Notes under the pieces: model-generated
Database searches by the model: none
What the model was told of the DNA's origin: nothing
Seen by the model: only the letters and a program-made list of their open reading frames with translations
NCBI RefSeq assembly: GCF_000733775.1
Contig: NZ_JPOE01000002.1
Span: forward strand, 248,001 to 312,000
Length of the DNA stretch: 64,000 nucleotides
Direction: 5' to 3'
Source: Thiomonas sp. FB-Cd
Lineage (GTDB): Bacteria; Pseudomonadota; Gammaproteobacteria; Burkholderiales; Burkholderiaceae_C
Translations under genes and position numbers: made by a program
Shown here: positions 1 through 10,295 of the stretch, one piece after another
How the letters are laid out: each line of letters opens with the position of its first letter
How positions within the stretch are numbered: the first letter of the stretch is position 1

Positions 1-1
1 A

Positions 2-361
2 CTTGCCGCGTATATCGGGATGCCACCAATTGCCGTGCACGAGGTGGTGACCTTTTACAACATGTTCAACACGAAGCCGGTCGGGCGCTACAAGCTCAAC
101 GTTTGTACCAATCTGCCGTGCCAGTTGGGCGGCGGTGCGCGGGCCATGCAGTACCTCAGTGCAAAGCTGGGGATCGCTCCTGGAGAGACCACCAACGACG
201 GCATGTTCACGCTGCAGGAAAGCGAGTGTCTGGGTGCCTGTGGCGATGCTCCAGTGGCCCTTGTCAACGATCGCCGGATGTGCAGTTTTCTCAGCAATGA
301 GCAAATTGACCGCTTAATTGAATCGCTGTGCCACGAAGCCAAGCAAGGGGGCGTGGCATGA
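2..361 (+). CDS. nuoE: NADH-quinone oxidoreductase subunit E, C-terminal part
   Basis: This is the C-terminal 119 residues of the 24-kDa subunit of complex I; the gene begins before the window. It reads in frame from base 2, upstream of the first internal ATG at 20. The [2Fe-2S] (N1a) ligands are visible as C-x4-C in CTNLPC and C-x3-C in ECLGAC. NuoE sits with NuoF and NuoG in the cytoplasmic NADH-oxidising arm. Its stop overlaps the nuoF start in ATGA at 358-361, which indicates translational coupling and confirms the first position of a nuo operon fragment. Confidence 0.95.
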   Translation, partial: LAAYIGMPPIAVHEVVTFYNMFNTKPVGRYKLNVCTNLPCQLGGGARAMQYLSAKLGIAPGETTNDGMFTLQESECLGACGDAPVALVNDRRMCSFLSNEQIDRLIESLCHEAKQGGVA

Positions 362-1692
362 AATTCGGGACCTCTACCGGCCTTGAAACCTGCTTTCACG
401 GTCGCCATGTCGAGCCACAAATCTTGCGGGGACTGAATGGCAAGAACTGGGCTCTGCACGATTATGCGGAGCGGGACGGCTACAAGGCTTTGCGCAAAGT
501 CCTCGGCGTGGACGGCCACCCTGGCATGACGCCAGAGCAGGTGATCGCTGAGGTGAAGCTCTCAGCCCTGCGGGGTCGCGGTGGCGCTGGCTTTCCAACA
601 GGGCTGAAGTGGAGCTTTATGCCCCGACAGTTCCCGGGCCAGAAGTACTTGGTGTGCAATTCGGATGAAGGGGAGCCTGGCACCTTTAAGGATCGCGATA
701 TTCTGCGATTCAACCCGCATATCGTCATTGAAGGCATGGCCATTGCAGCCTATGCGATGGGAATCAGCGTCGGCTATAACTACATTCACGGCGAGATTTT
801 TGAGGACTACGAGCGCTTCGCGGAGGCGCTCGAAGAAGCACGTGCCGCTGGATATCTCGGCAACAAAATTCTTGGTACGGACTTCAGCTTTGAGCTCCAC
901 GCCTCGCATGGATTCGGGGCCTACATCTGCGGCGAGGAAACCGCGCTGCTCGAATCGCTTGAGGGCAAGAAGGGGCAGCCCCGCTTTAAGCCACCGTTTC
1001 CGGCCAGCTTTGGTCTGTACGGCAAGCCGACCACCATTAACAATACCGAAACCTTCGCGGCGGTGCCTTGGATCATCCGCAATGGCGGCCAGGCATATCT
1101 CGATGTAGGCAAACCCAATAACGGTGGTACCAAGATTTATTCAGTTTCGGGAGATGTGGCCAATCCCGGCAACTACGAAGTGCCCATGGGCATGCCATTT
1201 GCAAAGCTGTTGGCTCTGGCTGGCGGTATGCGCGAGGGCAGGGCGCTGAAGGCGGTCATTCCTGGCGGCTCGTCGGCACCGGTGCTTCCGTCAAGCATCG
1301 TGATGGACTGCACCATGGACTACGACTCAATCGCAAAAGCCGGCTCCATGTTGGGGTCGGGGGCGGTCATCGTGCTCAACGATACGCGCTGCATGGTCAA
1401 GTCGCTCGAGCGACTGTCGTACTTCTACCAGCATGAATCCTGCGGCCAGTGCACGCCTTGTCGCGAAGGCACGGGCTGGCTTTATCGAATGGTTCACCGA
1501 ATCGAACATGGCCAGGGCCGGCCCGAAGATCTCGATGTGCTGAACTCGGTTTCTGACAACATCGCTGGACGCACCATCTGTGCCCTTGGGGATGCGGCGG
1601 CCATGCCCGTGAAATCGTTCATCAAGCATTTTCGAGCTGAGTTCGAACATCACATTGAACACAAGACCTGCATGGTGCACGAGCATGTTTAA
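358..1692 (+). CDS. nuoF: NADH-quinone oxidoreductase subunit F
   Basis: The 51-kDa complex I subunit oxidises NADH with FMN and passes electrons to a [4Fe-4S] cluster. The glycine-rich NADH/FMN segment [13 protein letters not shown] lies near residues 73-85. Cluster cysteines lie at about 362, 365 and 368 (CGQCTPC) and 408 (CALGDAA). The open frame extends back to 328, but the ATG at 358 is preferred because it overlaps the nuoE stop and gives the usual length of about 444 residues. The next gene, nuoG, starts 59 bases downstream. Confidence 0.97.
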   Translation: MKFGTSTGLETCFHGRHVEPQILRGLNGKNWALHDYAERDGYKALRKVLGVDGHPGMTPEQVIAEVKLSALRGRGGAGFPTGLKWSFMPRQFPGQKYLVCNSDEGEPGTFKDRDILRFNPHIVIEGMAIAAYAMGISVGYNYIHGEIFEDYERFAEALEEARAAGYLGNKILGTDFSFELHASHGFGAYICGEETALLESLEGKKGQPRFKPPFPASFGLYGKPTTINNTETFAAVPWIIRNGGQAYLDVGKPNNGGTKIYSVSGDVANPGNYEVPMGMPFAKLLALAGGMREGRALKAVIPGGSSAPVLPSSIVMDCTMDYDSIAKAGSMLGSGAVIVLNDTRCMVKSLERLSYFYQHESCGQCTPCREGTGWLYRMVHRIEHGQGRPEDLDVLNSVSDNIAGRTICALGDAAAMPVKSFIKHFRAEFEHHIEHKTCMVHEHV

Positions 1693-1751
1693 GAACGGGA
1701 CGGAAATCCTGATTGCCCTGCCGCATCGTATGCACACGAGGTTGATACGAC

Positions 1752-4106
1752 ATGGTTGAATTGGAAATCGATGGTCGAAAGGTCGAGGTGCCCGAGGGCT
1801 CCATGGTTATGGAGGCGGCGCACAAGCTTGACATCTATGTTCCTCATTTCTGCTATCACCCCAAGCTGTCCATCGCGGCCAACTGCCGTATGTGCTTGGT
1901 GGATATCGAGAAGGCGCCCAAGCCACTCCCCGCTTGCGCCACGCCGGTCGCGCAGGGCATGATCGTTCGCACCCATTCCGACAAGGCTCTGCAGGCGCAG
2001 AAGGGTGTGATGGAGTTGCTGCTGATTAACCACCCCTTGGATTGCCCCATTTGTGACCAGGGCGGTGAATGCCAATTACAGGACTTGGCCGTGGGCTACG
2101 GGGCATCGACGTCTCGCTACCACGAGGACAAGCGCGTGGTGTTCCACAAGAACGCTGGCCCGCTTATCGCCATGGAGGAAATGACCCGCTGCATTCATTG
2201 CACCCGATGCGTGCGCTTTGGTCAGGAAGTGGCCGGCGTGATGGAACTGGGTATGGCCATGCGCGGTGAGCATTCTGAGATCACCACATTCCTTGAAGGC
2301 TCCATCGACTCGGAGCTTTCAGGCAACATGATCGACATTTGTCCTGTGGGCGCACTAACCAGCAAGCCCTTTCGATTTGCGGCCCGGACGTGGGAGCTCA
2401 CCCGGCGCGCGTCGGTCAGTCCGCACGATAGCCTCGGCACGAATCTCGTCATGCAGGTGAAGAACAACCGCGTGATGCGCGTGGTGCCGCAGGAAAACGA
2501 GAACATCAACGAGTGCTGGATTTCGGATCGCGACCGGTTCAGCTACGAAGGTTTGAACAGCTCCGAGCGACTCACCCAGCCGATGATCCGCGACGGCGAT
2601 CAATGGCGGGACGTGGATTGGCCCACAGCCCTATCCTATGTGGCCAATGGTCTCAAGCGCATCATTGATGCGGGCGGGCCGGGGCAGCTGGGCGCGCTGG
2701 CGTCCCCTGTCAGCACGGTCGAGGAGCTTTTTCTGGTTAGCAAGTTGGTGCGCGCGCTTGGTAGCGAAAGCGTCGACTTCCGTCTGCGTCAGTCCGACTT
2801 CTCGCAGGATGGAGACAGTGACGACCGCATTCCCTCTTTGGGCCTACCGGTCGCCGATGTGCGCCATCTTCAGTCGGCGTTGATCGTTGGATCGTTGCTG
2901 CGCAAGGACCATCCCCTGCTTGCCGCCAAGCTGCGGCGCGCGAGCAAATCCGGCGGCAAGATCAGCGTGGTGCATGCTGCTGACGACGATCTCCTGATGC
3001 CACTGCACGCCCGACTCATCGCGCCGCCGAGTGCATGGGTCAACCGGCTTGCTGAGGTGGCTGCGTGCGTGGCGGACCAGGCCGGCGTCGCTCGTCCTCA
3101 AGTTCTTGAGGGAATGCAGCCATCCGAGGATGCGCAACGCATCGCGCAGAGTCTGCTATCTGGCGAACGCAAGGCGGTTCTGCTTGGGAACGCGGCGGCC
3201 CAGCATCCGCATGCACGTGATTTGGACATCCTGGGGCGCTGGATCGCCGAGCACACCGGTGCAAGCTTCGGCTACACGGTGGAAGCGGCGAACACCGTGG
3301 GGGCATATTTAGTCGGCGCCAAACCCGGGTCCGGCGGCCTGAATGTGGCGCAAATGGTGCAAAAACCCCCGGCGGCCATGCTTCTTTTGGGCGTCGAGCC
3401 CGAGTTCGACATGCAGGACGGCGCTGCCGCAGCAGCAGCAATGCGCGCGTGCGGTTTTGTTGTGGCGCTATCCGCCTACCGTGGCACGGTCGCCGATTAC
3501 GCCCAGGTCCTGTTGCCGATTGCGCCCTTCAGCGAAACCGCGGGCGCGATCGTCAACTGTGAAGGGAGTTTGCAGACGTACAGCCCGGTCGTTGGACCGG
3601 TCGGACAGTCGCGGCCTGCGTGGAAGGTGCTGCGCGTCTTGGCCGATCAGCTCGGCTTGCCGGGTTTTGAGTACGACACCGTGGAAGCCGTGCGCGATGC
3701 CGCTTTGCATGGCGTGAACATTGCAGAGCGCCTTCAGTCGCACACCGGAACGGAATTGCCCGCCTCCCTTGCCTTGCAGGGCGAGGCGCGAGGTTTGAGC
3801 GATTTTGAGCGCCTTGCTGAAGTGCCGATCTATTTCAGCGATGCAATCGTAAGGCGCGCCGCTTCGCTGCAGCAAACCCGCGATGCACGCTTGGCAGGGC
3901 AGATCGCGCTCGCCCCTGATGCATGGCAGCGGCTCGGGCTGCAGTCCGGGGACCGTGTGAAGGTGCAGCAGGGAGCCGCCACCACCGAGTTATCGGTGAG
4001 GTTGGACAATGGCTTGGCGACGGGCGTGGTACGTATTGCCGCGGCGCACCCCGCCACCGTTGGCCTCGGCCCCATGTTCGGCGCAGTTTCTGTGCACAAG
4101 GCCTGA
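1752..4106 (+). CDS. nuoG: NADH-quinone oxidoreductase subunit G
   Basis: The 75-kDa iron-sulfur subunit (784 residues) carries electrons from NuoF towards NuoI. The N-terminal ferredoxin-like [2Fe-2S] domain has CYHPKLSIAANCRMC. It is followed by the His-Cys cluster stretch DCPICDQGGEC and a [4Fe-4S] motif CIHCTRC with a distal CPVGAL. From about residue 220 on is a molybdopterin-oxidoreductase-like domain that has lost its cofactor role in this family. The C-terminal half is the usual low-conservation region of proteobacterial NuoG. The stop is three bases from nuoH. Confidence 0.96.
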   Translation: MVELEIDGRKVEVPEGSMVMEAAHKLDIYVPHFCYHPKLSIAANCRMCLVDIEKAPKPLPACATPVAQGMIVRTHSDKALQAQKGVMELLLINHPLDCPICDQGGECQLQDLAVGYGASTSRYHEDKRVVFHKNAGPLIAMEEMTRCIHCTRCVRFGQEVAGVMELGMAMRGEHSEITTFLEGSIDSELSGNMIDICPVGALTSKPFRFAARTWELTRRASVSPHDSLGTNLVMQVKNNRVMRVVPQENENINECWISDRDRFSYEGLNSSERLTQPMIRDGDQWRDVDWPTALSYVANGLKRIIDAGGPGQLGALASPVSTVEELFLVSKLVRALGSESVDFRLRQSDFSQDGDSDDRIPSLGLPVADVRHLQSALIVGSLLRKDHPLLAAKLRRASKSGGKISVVHAADDDLLMPLHARLIAPPSAWVNRLAEVAACVADQAGVARPQVLEGMQPSEDAQRIAQSLLSGERKAVLLGNAAAQHPHARDLDILGRWIAEHTGASFGYTVEAANTVGAYLVGAKPGSGGLNVAQMVQKPPAAMLLLGVEPEFDMQDGAAAAAAMRACGFVVALSAYRGTVADYAQVLLPIAPFSETAGAIVNCEGSLQTYSPVVGPVGQSRPAWKVLRVLADQLGLPGFEYDTVEAVRDAALHGVNIAERLQSHTGTELPASLALQGEARGLSDFERLAEVPIYFSDAIVRRAASLQQTRDARLAGQIALAPDAWQRLGLQSGDRVKVQQGAATTELSVRLDNGLATGVVRIAAAHPATVGLGPMFGAVSVHKA

Positions 4107-4109
4107 CCC

Positions 4110-5171
4110 ATGCTTGAAGCCTTCAACTCCGGTGGATTGAACCTGCTCGGCCCAGTCGCGTGGCCCGTGATTTGGACCATCATCAAGATCGTTGCTATCG
4201 TGCTGCCGCTGTTCATCGCGGTCGCCTACCTCACGTTGTGGGAGCGCAAGCTCATCGGGTGGATTCAGGTTCGAATCGGTCCTAACCGCGTCGGACCCTA
4301 CGGACTTTTGCAGCCGATAGCCGACGGACTGAAGTTCATATTCAAGGAAATCATCGTACCCACGCAGGCAAGCCAGTTTTTGTTCATTCTGGGACCCATC
4401 ATGACGATCATGCCGGCGCTGGCTGCATGGTCCGTCATGCCTTTCGGGCCGGATGTGGCGCTGGCTAACGTAAACGCCGGGCTCTTGTTGCTCATGGCCG
4501 TGACCTCGCTGGAGGTCTACGGTGTCATCATCGCGGGGTGGGCGTCCAATTCAAAGTACGCGTTCCTGGGCGCCATGCGTGCGTCGGCGCAGATGGTCAG
4601 CTACGAGATCGCCATGGGCTTTTGCCTGGTTGTCGTATTGATGGTGTCTGGCAGCCTCAACCTCACGCAGATCGTGGTTGGGCAGGAGCAGGGCCGTTTC
4701 GCCCTCATGGGACTGAATTTTCTTTCGTGGAATTGGCTGCCGCTGTTGCCTATCTTTGTTGTTTACCTCATTTCTGGGATTGCGGAGACCAATCGCCACC
4801 CATTTGATGTGGTCGAGGGTGAGTCGGAAATCGTGGCCGGCCACATGGTCGAATATTCCGGCATGTCGTTCGCGCTGTTCTTCCTTGCGGAATACGCGAA
4901 CATGATCCTTGTTTCGTTCCTCGCCACGATCATGTTTCTTGGCGGGTGGGACGCGCCACTGTCGTTCCTCGGTTTCGTCCCAGGATGGATCTGGCTCGGC
5001 ATCAAGGCCTTTCTCGTAGTGTCCATCTTTCTGTGGGTGCGTGCGACGTTTCCGCGTTACCGCTACGACCAGATCATGCGTCTGGGCTGGAAAATCTTCA
5101 TCCCCGTCACCTTGGTGTGGCTGGTGCTGATCGGCGCGTGGATGCAAACCCCTTGGTCGATTTGGCACTGA
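4110..5171 (+). CDS. nuoH: NADH-quinone oxidoreductase subunit H
   Basis: This integral membrane subunit (353 residues, about eight hydrophobic segments) joins the peripheral arm to the proton-pumping arm and forms part of the quinone cavity. Family hallmarks are the early [20 protein letters not shown] stretch and the acidic loop containing [15 protein letters not shown], which is near the quinone site. It starts three bases after nuoG and ends 13 bases before nuoI, as in the standard operon. Confidence 0.97.
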   Translation: MLEAFNSGGLNLLGPVAWPVIWTIIKIVAIVLPLFIAVAYLTLWERKLIGWIQVRIGPNRVGPYGLLQPIADGLKFIFKEIIVPTQASQFLFILGPIMTIMPALAAWSVMPFGPDVALANVNAGLLLLMAVTSLEVYGVIIAGWASNSKYAFLGAMRASAQMVSYEIAMGFCLVVVLMVSGSLNLTQIVVGQEQGRFALMGLNFLSWNWLPLLPIFVVYLISGIAETNRHPFDVVEGESEIVAGHMVEYSGMSFALFFLAEYANMILVSFLATIMFLGGWDAPLSFLGFVPGWIWLGIKAFLVVSIFLWVRATFPRYRYDQIMRLGWKIFIPVTLVWLVLIGAWMQTPWSIWH

Positions 5172-5184
5172 ACGGAGTACGAAC

Positions 5185-5673
5185 ATGGCCGCCGTGCGCG
5201 ACACCTTCAACAGCTTTTTCCTGGTCGAACTCTTCAAGGGGCTTGCCCTCACCGGCAAGCACGCCTTCCGACGCAAAATCACGGTGCAATATCCCGAAGA
5301 GAAGACGCCGATGTCACCCCGGTTTCGCGGCCTGCACGCGCTGCGCCGCTACCCGAATGGCGAAGAACGTTGCATTGCGTGCAAGTTGTGCGAGGCTGTG
5401 TGCCCAGCGCTGGCGATCACGATCGAAAGTGACCAGCGCGCTGACGGCACGCGCCGCACCACTCGATATGACATTGACCTGACCAAGTGCATTTTCTGTG
5501 GCTTCTGCGAGGAGAGTTGCCCCGTGGATTCCATCGTGGAGACCCACATCTTTGAATATCACGGCGAACAGCGCGGCGACCTGTACTTCACGAAGGAGAT
5601 GCTGCTGGCTGTAGGTGACCGTTACGAACACGAAATCGCGCCCAACAAGGAGGCCGACGCCCAATATCGCTGA
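5185..5673 (+). CDS. nuoI: NADH-quinone oxidoreductase subunit I
   Basis: The ferredoxin-like 23-kDa subunit (162 residues) carries clusters N6a and N6b, which lead electrons to N2 and quinone. Two tandem 4Fe-4S motifs are clear: [12 protein letters not shown] and [12 protein letters not shown]. Length and position between nuoH and nuoJ are canonical. A 108-base gap separates it from the chosen nuoJ start, the longest gap in the operon here. Confidence 0.97.
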   Translation: MAAVRDTFNSFFLVELFKGLALTGKHAFRRKITVQYPEEKTPMSPRFRGLHALRRYPNGEERCIACKLCEAVCPALAITIESDQRADGTRRTTRYDIDLTKCIFCGFCEESCPVDSIVETHIFEYHGEQRGDLYFTKEMLLAVGDRYEHEIAPNKEADAQYR

Positions 5674-5781
5674 AGGCTCTCGGGGCCGTCCGGGATGCCG
5701 CGCCTTCTCACGCGCCAGGCTCCCGACCGCGCTCTTGCCTCGCATGCGGCCCTGTCTGCGGTGTCGAACTCCCTACTTGCT

Positions 5782-6417
5782 ATGACCATCCAAACCGCGT
5801 TGTTTTACATCTTCGCCGCAGTTCTTCTTTTTGCCGCGTTCCGCGTCATTACGTCGCGCAACCCGGTTCACTCGGCGCTGTATCTGGTCTTGGCATTCTT
5901 CCAGGCGTCCACAATCTGGATCCTGCTGAGAGCGGAATTCCTTGCGATCGTGCTCGTCCTGGTTTACGTGGGCGCCGTCATGGTGCTGTTTTTGTTCGTG
6001 GTCATGATGCTCGACATCAACCTCGACCGATTGCGACAGGGCTTTTGGCGATTCTTCCCAGTTGCCGCCTTGGTCGGCGTTTTCATCGTGCTGGAAATGG
6101 CTGCAGTGCTGATGCAAGCGTTCCAGATCGGGGGGCAGACTGCGGCGGCGCAAATCGGCGGACAGCCCGCTTCAGCAGCGGCGCACGCCCTTGCACAGAT
6201 GCCCAACACGAACGCGCTTGGGCTGGTTGTATACACGCATTACCTGTACCCGCTCGAGATTGCAGCGGTCATTCTCTTGGTGGCCATCATCGCCGCCATT
6301 TCCCTGACTCTGCGCCGTCGCAAGGATACGAAGAGCATTCAAGTCTCCGAGCAGCTCAAAGTGCGGCGACAAGACCGCGTGCGTTTGGTCCAGATGAAGC
6401 CAGAGGGCAAGGAGTAA
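5782..6417 (+). CDS. nuoJ: NADH-quinone oxidoreductase subunit J
   Basis: This membrane subunit of the proton-pumping arm has 211 residues from the ATG at 5782. The open frame runs back to 5695, but those 29 extra residues are hydrophilic and lack family similarity. The start giving MTIQTALFYIFAAVLLF matches the first helix expected of NuoJ. Hydrophobic segments alternate with an Ala/Gln-rich loop near residues 115-140. The stop is three bases before nuoK, so the two are probably translated together. Confidence 0.93.
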   Translation: MTIQTALFYIFAAVLLFAAFRVITSRNPVHSALYLVLAFFQASTIWILLRAEFLAIVLVLVYVGAVMVLFLFVVMMLDINLDRLRQGFWRFFPVAALVGVFIVLEMAAVLMQAFQIGGQTAAAQIGGQPASAAAHALAQMPNTNALGLVVYTHYLYPLEIAAVILLVAIIAAISLTLRRRKDTKSIQVSEQLKVRRQDRVRLVQMKPEGKE

Positions 6418-6420
6418 GCC

Positions 6421-6735
6421 ATGTTGGGATCACTTAGTCTCGCGCATTACCTGGTGCTCGGCGCCATCCTCTTTGCCATCTCGGTGGTTGGTATCTTTCT
6501 CAACCGGCGCAACCTCATTGTCCTCTTGATGGCCATCGAGTTGATGCTTTTGGCGGTGAACCTCAATTTCATCGCCTTTTCGCACTACCTGCAGGACATG
6601 GCCGGTCAGGTGTTCGTGTTCTTCATTCTCACCGTCGCAGCGGCCGAGTCGGCCATTGGCTTGGCCATTCTGGTGGTGTTATTTCGCAATCTGTCCACGA
6701 TCAACGTGGATGAACTCGACCATCTCAAGGGCTAA
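6421..6735 (+). CDS. nuoK: NADH-quinone oxidoreductase subunit K
   Basis: This small three-helix antiporter-like subunit (104 residues) of the complex I membrane arm has the conserved glutamates within helices ([12 protein letters not shown] and [11 protein letters not shown]) that are needed for proton transfer in the family. Length and order (J-K-L with three-base gaps) are canonical. Confidence 0.97.
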   Translation: MLGSLSLAHYLVLGAILFAISVVGIFLNRRNLIVLLMAIELMLLAVNLNFIAFSHYLQDMAGQVFVFFILTVAAAESAIGLAILVVLFRNLSTINVDELDHLKG

Positions 6736-6738
6736 GGC

Positions 6739-8766
6739 ATGGCAGGCACGCTCAATCCCACGCTTTTGCTCGTCATCGCGCTGGCGCCGCTGGCGAGTGC
6801 GATCATCGCCGGTCTATTCGGCAAGGCAATCGGCCGCGCTGGTGCACACACGGTCACCACAGGTAGCGTGGCGATTTCTTTCGCCCTTTCGGCCTGGGTC
6901 CTGATACAGGTGGTGGGCGGTGCCCACTACAACGGGACGGTCTACACATGGATGCAGGTTGGCTCGCTCAAGATGGATGTTGGATTCTTGATCGACAGCC
7001 TCTCGGCGTTGATGATGGTAGTCGTGACCTTTGTCTCGCTGTGCGTGCATGTCTACACCATTGGCTACATGGCCGATGACCCCGGATATCAGCGCTTTTT
7101 CTCCTACATCAGCCTGTTCACCTTCAGCATGCTGATGCTGGTCATGAGCAACAACATGCTTCAACTGTTCTTCGGCTGGGAAGCCGTGGGGCTCGTGTCC
7201 TATCTTCTGATCGGCTTCTGGTACACGCGGCCATCTGCGGTGTTCGCCAACATGAAGGCCTTCATCGTTAACCGCGTGGGTGACTTTGGATTCATACTCG
7301 GCATCGGTCTGGCGCTGGCCTACACCGGTAGCCTGAACTACAACGACATCTTCGCCAAGGCGCCAGAGCTTGCCAAACTTCATTTCCCGGGCACGGACTG
7401 GATGCTCATGACCGTGATGTGCATCAGCCTGTTCGTGGGAGCAATGGGAAAAAGTGCGCAATTCCCGTTACACGTGTGGCTCCCCGACTCCATGGAGGGT
7501 CCCACCCCCATATCCGCGCTGATTCATGCCGCCACGATGGTGACTGCCGGCATCTTTATGGTGGCGCGCATGTCGCCGCTGTTTGAGTTGTCTGATACGG
7601 CGCTGTCCTTCATCTTGGTGATTGGCGCAATCACGGCGCTGTTCATGGGCTTCCTGGGGGTCATCCAGAACGACATCAAACGGGTGATCGCATACTCAAC
7701 GCTTTCGCAGCTGGGTTACATGACTGTGGCCTTGGGCGCCTCAGCCTACTCGGTGGCCATCTTCCACCTCATGACCCACGCCTTCTTCAAGGCGCTGCTG
7801 TTTCTGGCTGCGGGCTCCGTCATCATCGGCATGCATCACGATCAGGATATCCGCCACATGGGCGGCCTGCGTAAGTACATGCCCATTACCTGGATCACGT
7901 TCCTCATTGGATCGCTGGCGCTGATCGGAACACCATTTTTCGCCGGCTTCTATTCGAAGGACAGCATCATCGATGCGGTTGCGGCCAGCCATCTGTCTGG
8001 ATCCGGATTCGCCACGTTTTCCGTGACGGCCAGCGTGTTTGTCACGGCGCTTTACTCATTCAGGCTGTATTTCCTAGTCTTCCATGGTGAAGAGCGCTTC
8101 CGCCACGTGCCTGGACATGACGAGCACGGCGGGCAGGATCATGCCCACGGCCACGGCTCCCTGGAGCCGCGCGAGTCTCCATGGGTCATTACGCTTCCGC
8201 TCATCCTTTTGGCGATCCCTTCAGCAGTAATCGGCTACGTGACGATTCAGCCTCTGCTGTACGGCGGGTTTTTCAATGGAGCCATTGTGGTGAACGCGGC
8301 AGCGCATCCGGCCATGACCGATTTGCGCGAGCATTTCCACGGTCCCCTACAGATGGCACTGCATGCGGTGAGCACGTTGCCGCTTTGGTTGGCAATTGCA
8401 GGTGTGGCCGTTGCGTGGTACGCATACATGGTGAATCTGGCCTTTCCAGCCGCGGTGCAGCGCATGTTTAAGCCCGTCTACATTTTGCTTGATCACAAGT
8501 ATTACATGGACTGGATCAATGAGCACGTCATTGCCGCAGGGACCCGGCTGGTCGGCAAGGGGCTGTGGAAGGGCGCTGACGCAGGCTTTATCGACGGTCT
8601 TGTGGTCAACGGTACGGCGCGCATGATCGATGTCGCCGCCGGTCTGATTCGGCAGTTGCAAACCGGCTTCCTTTACTACTACGCATTGGCCATGGTGGCG
8701 GGCGTGGTCGTATTCATGTGGCTATTCGTTCCGGGCAAGCTGCTGTCCGGCTGGTTCATCCGATAA
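6739..8766 (+). CDS. nuoL: NADH-quinone oxidoreductase subunit L
   Basis: This is the distal antiporter-like proton pump subunit of complex I (675 residues). It has many transmembrane helices, the conserved stretch FFGWEAVGLVSYLLIGFW, and the lysine/histidine channel region around HVWLPDSMEGPTPISALIHA. The C-terminal part should form the long lateral helix that clamps the membrane arm. A His-rich loop (HDEHGGQDHAHGHG) near residues 455-470 lies between helices; such loops vary in the family. The upstream gap is three bases. Confidence 0.97.
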   Translation: MAGTLNPTLLLVIALAPLASAIIAGLFGKAIGRAGAHTVTTGSVAISFALSAWVLIQVVGGAHYNGTVYTWMQVGSLKMDVGFLIDSLSALMMVVVTFVSLCVHVYTIGYMADDPGYQRFFSYISLFTFSMLMLVMSNNMLQLFFGWEAVGLVSYLLIGFWYTRPSAVFANMKAFIVNRVGDFGFILGIGLALAYTGSLNYNDIFAKAPELAKLHFPGTDWMLMTVMCISLFVGAMGKSAQFPLHVWLPDSMEGPTPISALIHAATMVTAGIFMVARMSPLFELSDTALSFILVIGAITALFMGFLGVIQNDIKRVIAYSTLSQLGYMTVALGASAYSVAIFHLMTHAFFKALLFLAAGSVIIGMHHDQDIRHMGGLRKYMPITWITFLIGSLALIGTPFFAGFYSKDSIIDAVAASHLSGSGFATFSVTASVFVTALYSFRLYFLVFHGEERFRHVPGHDEHGGQDHAHGHGSLEPRESPWVITLPLILLAIPSAVIGYVTIQPLLYGGFFNGAIVVNAAAHPAMTDLREHFHGPLQMALHAVSTLPLWLAIAGVAVAWYAYMVNLAFPAAVQRMFKPVYILLDHKYYMDWINEHVIAAGTRLVGKGLWKGADAGFIDGLVVNGTARMIDVAAGLIRQLQTGFLYYYALAMVAGVVVFMWLFVPGKLLSGWFIR

Positions 8767-8798
8767 ATCCAACAGGGCCCGCGGCTTCGTTCAACCTT

Positions 8799-10283
8799 AT
8801 GCAATCGCTACCCTTGCTGAGCCTGTCCATCTGGACGCCCATCGCCTTTGGCATCCTGATATTGCTGCTCGGGCGGGATTCCAACGCTCCGGCTATGCGC
8901 TCATTGGCGCTTGCCGGAAGCATTTTGAGTTTCCTGGTCACAATTCCGCTGGTCACGAACTTCAACCTGGCCGACGCAGGCATGCAGTTTGTCGAGCGTG
9001 CGCCGTGGATCGAGCCGTTTAACATTCACTACCACCTCGGGATCGACGGTATTTCGCTATGGTTTGTCCCGCTTACCGCCTTCATCACGGTCATTACGGT
9101 GATCGCAGGCTGGGAAATCATCACCGAGCGCGTAGCGCTCTACATGGCCTCATTCCTGATTCTTTCCGGGTTGATGGTTGGCGTGTTTTGTGCACTCGAT
9201 GGCATTTTGTTCTACGTGTTCTTCGAGGCAACTCTGATCCCGATGTACCTGATCATAGGAATCTGGGGAGGACCACGCCGCGTGTATGCAGCGTTCAAGT
9301 TCTTTCTCTATACGCTCCTTGGATCGCTGCTGATGCTTGTGGCGCTCATCTATCTTTACTTCCAGTCCGGCGGTAGTTTCAACATTCTTGACTGGTACAC
9401 GGTTCCGCTATCCAGCGTGGCGCAGGTCCTGCTTTTCGTGGCCTTCTTTTTCGCATTCGCGGTGAAGATCCCGATGTGGCCGGTGCATACGTGGTTGCCC
9501 GATGCGCACGTGGAAGCCCCCACGGGTGGCTCCATCGTCCTTGCCGCCGTCATGCTCAAGCTTGGCGCCTACGGTTTCGTGCGGTTTGTGTTGCCCATCG
9601 TGCCCGACGCAAGCCACGAACTGGCTCCGATCATCATCACGCTATCCATCATTGCGGTCATTTATATCGGCCTGGTGGCCATGGTGCAAACGGACATGAA
9701 GAAGCTGGTCGCCTATTCGTCCATCGCGCACATGGGTTTCGTCACGCTTGGCTTTTTCCTGTTCTCCAACCTTGGCGTGCAGGGCGGCTTGATGCAGATG
9801 ATCTCGCACGGCTTTGTCTCGGGTGCGATGTTCATGAGCATTGGAGTGTTGTATGACCGCATGCACACTCGTGCAATTGCCGAGTATGGAGGCGTCACGA
9901 CGGTCATGCCCCACTTTGCCGCATTTGCCGTGCTGTTCGCGATGGCCAACGCTGGATTGCCTGGCACAAGTGGTTTCGTCGGCGAATGGATGGTGATTCT
10001 TGCCGCTGTGAAGGGCAATTTCTGGCTCGGCATGTTGGCTGCCACGACCTTGATCCTCGGCGCCAGTTACACGCTGTGGATGGTCAAGCGCGTGTTCTTT
10101 GGTCCCGTCCGCAACGACCACGTGGCTGCGCTGAAGGACATCGGATCGCGTGAGTTCGTCATCTTGGCTCTGCTCGCTGCTGCGGTCCTGTGGTTCGGCT
10201 TGTACCCCAAATTCTTCACCGACCCCATGCAAGCCAGCGTCACCCAACTCCTGCAGCATGTGGCTGCCTCCAAACTGCAGTAA
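8799..10283 (+). CDS. nuoM: NADH-quinone oxidoreductase subunit M
   Basis: This antiporter-like proton-pumping subunit has 494 residues. The frame is open back to 8718 inside nuoL, but the ATG at 8799 gives MQSLPLLSLSIWTPI, the expected first helix. Conserved features include FYVFFEATLIPMYLIIGIWG and the channel stretch HTWLPDAHVEAPTGGS. It lies 32 bases after nuoL and 12 before nuoN. Confidence 0.96.
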   Translation: MQSLPLLSLSIWTPIAFGILILLLGRDSNAPAMRSLALAGSILSFLVTIPLVTNFNLADAGMQFVERAPWIEPFNIHYHLGIDGISLWFVPLTAFITVITVIAGWEIITERVALYMASFLILSGLMVGVFCALDGILFYVFFEATLIPMYLIIGIWGGPRRVYAAFKFFLYTLLGSLLMLVALIYLYFQSGGSFNILDWYTVPLSSVAQVLLFVAFFFAFAVKIPMWPVHTWLPDAHVEAPTGGSIVLAAVMLKLGAYGFVRFVLPIVPDASHELAPIIITLSIIAVIYIGLVAMVQTDMKKLVAYSSIAHMGFVTLGFFLFSNLGVQGGLMQMISHGFVSGAMFMSIGVLYDRMHTRAIAEYGGVTTVMPHFAAFAVLFAMANAGLPGTSGFVGEWMVILAAVKGNFWLGMLAATTLILGASYTLWMVKRVFFGPVRNDHVAALKDIGSREFVILALLAAAVLWFGLYPKFFTDPMQASVTQLLQHVAASKLQ

Positions 10284-10295
10284 ACCGCCTACCTG

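Noticed and set aside
4551..5282. 243-codon open frame antisense to nuoH and nuoI
   Set aside because: It overlaps two verified membrane and ferredoxin genes and is rich in His, Arg and Gln as expected of an antisense shadow.
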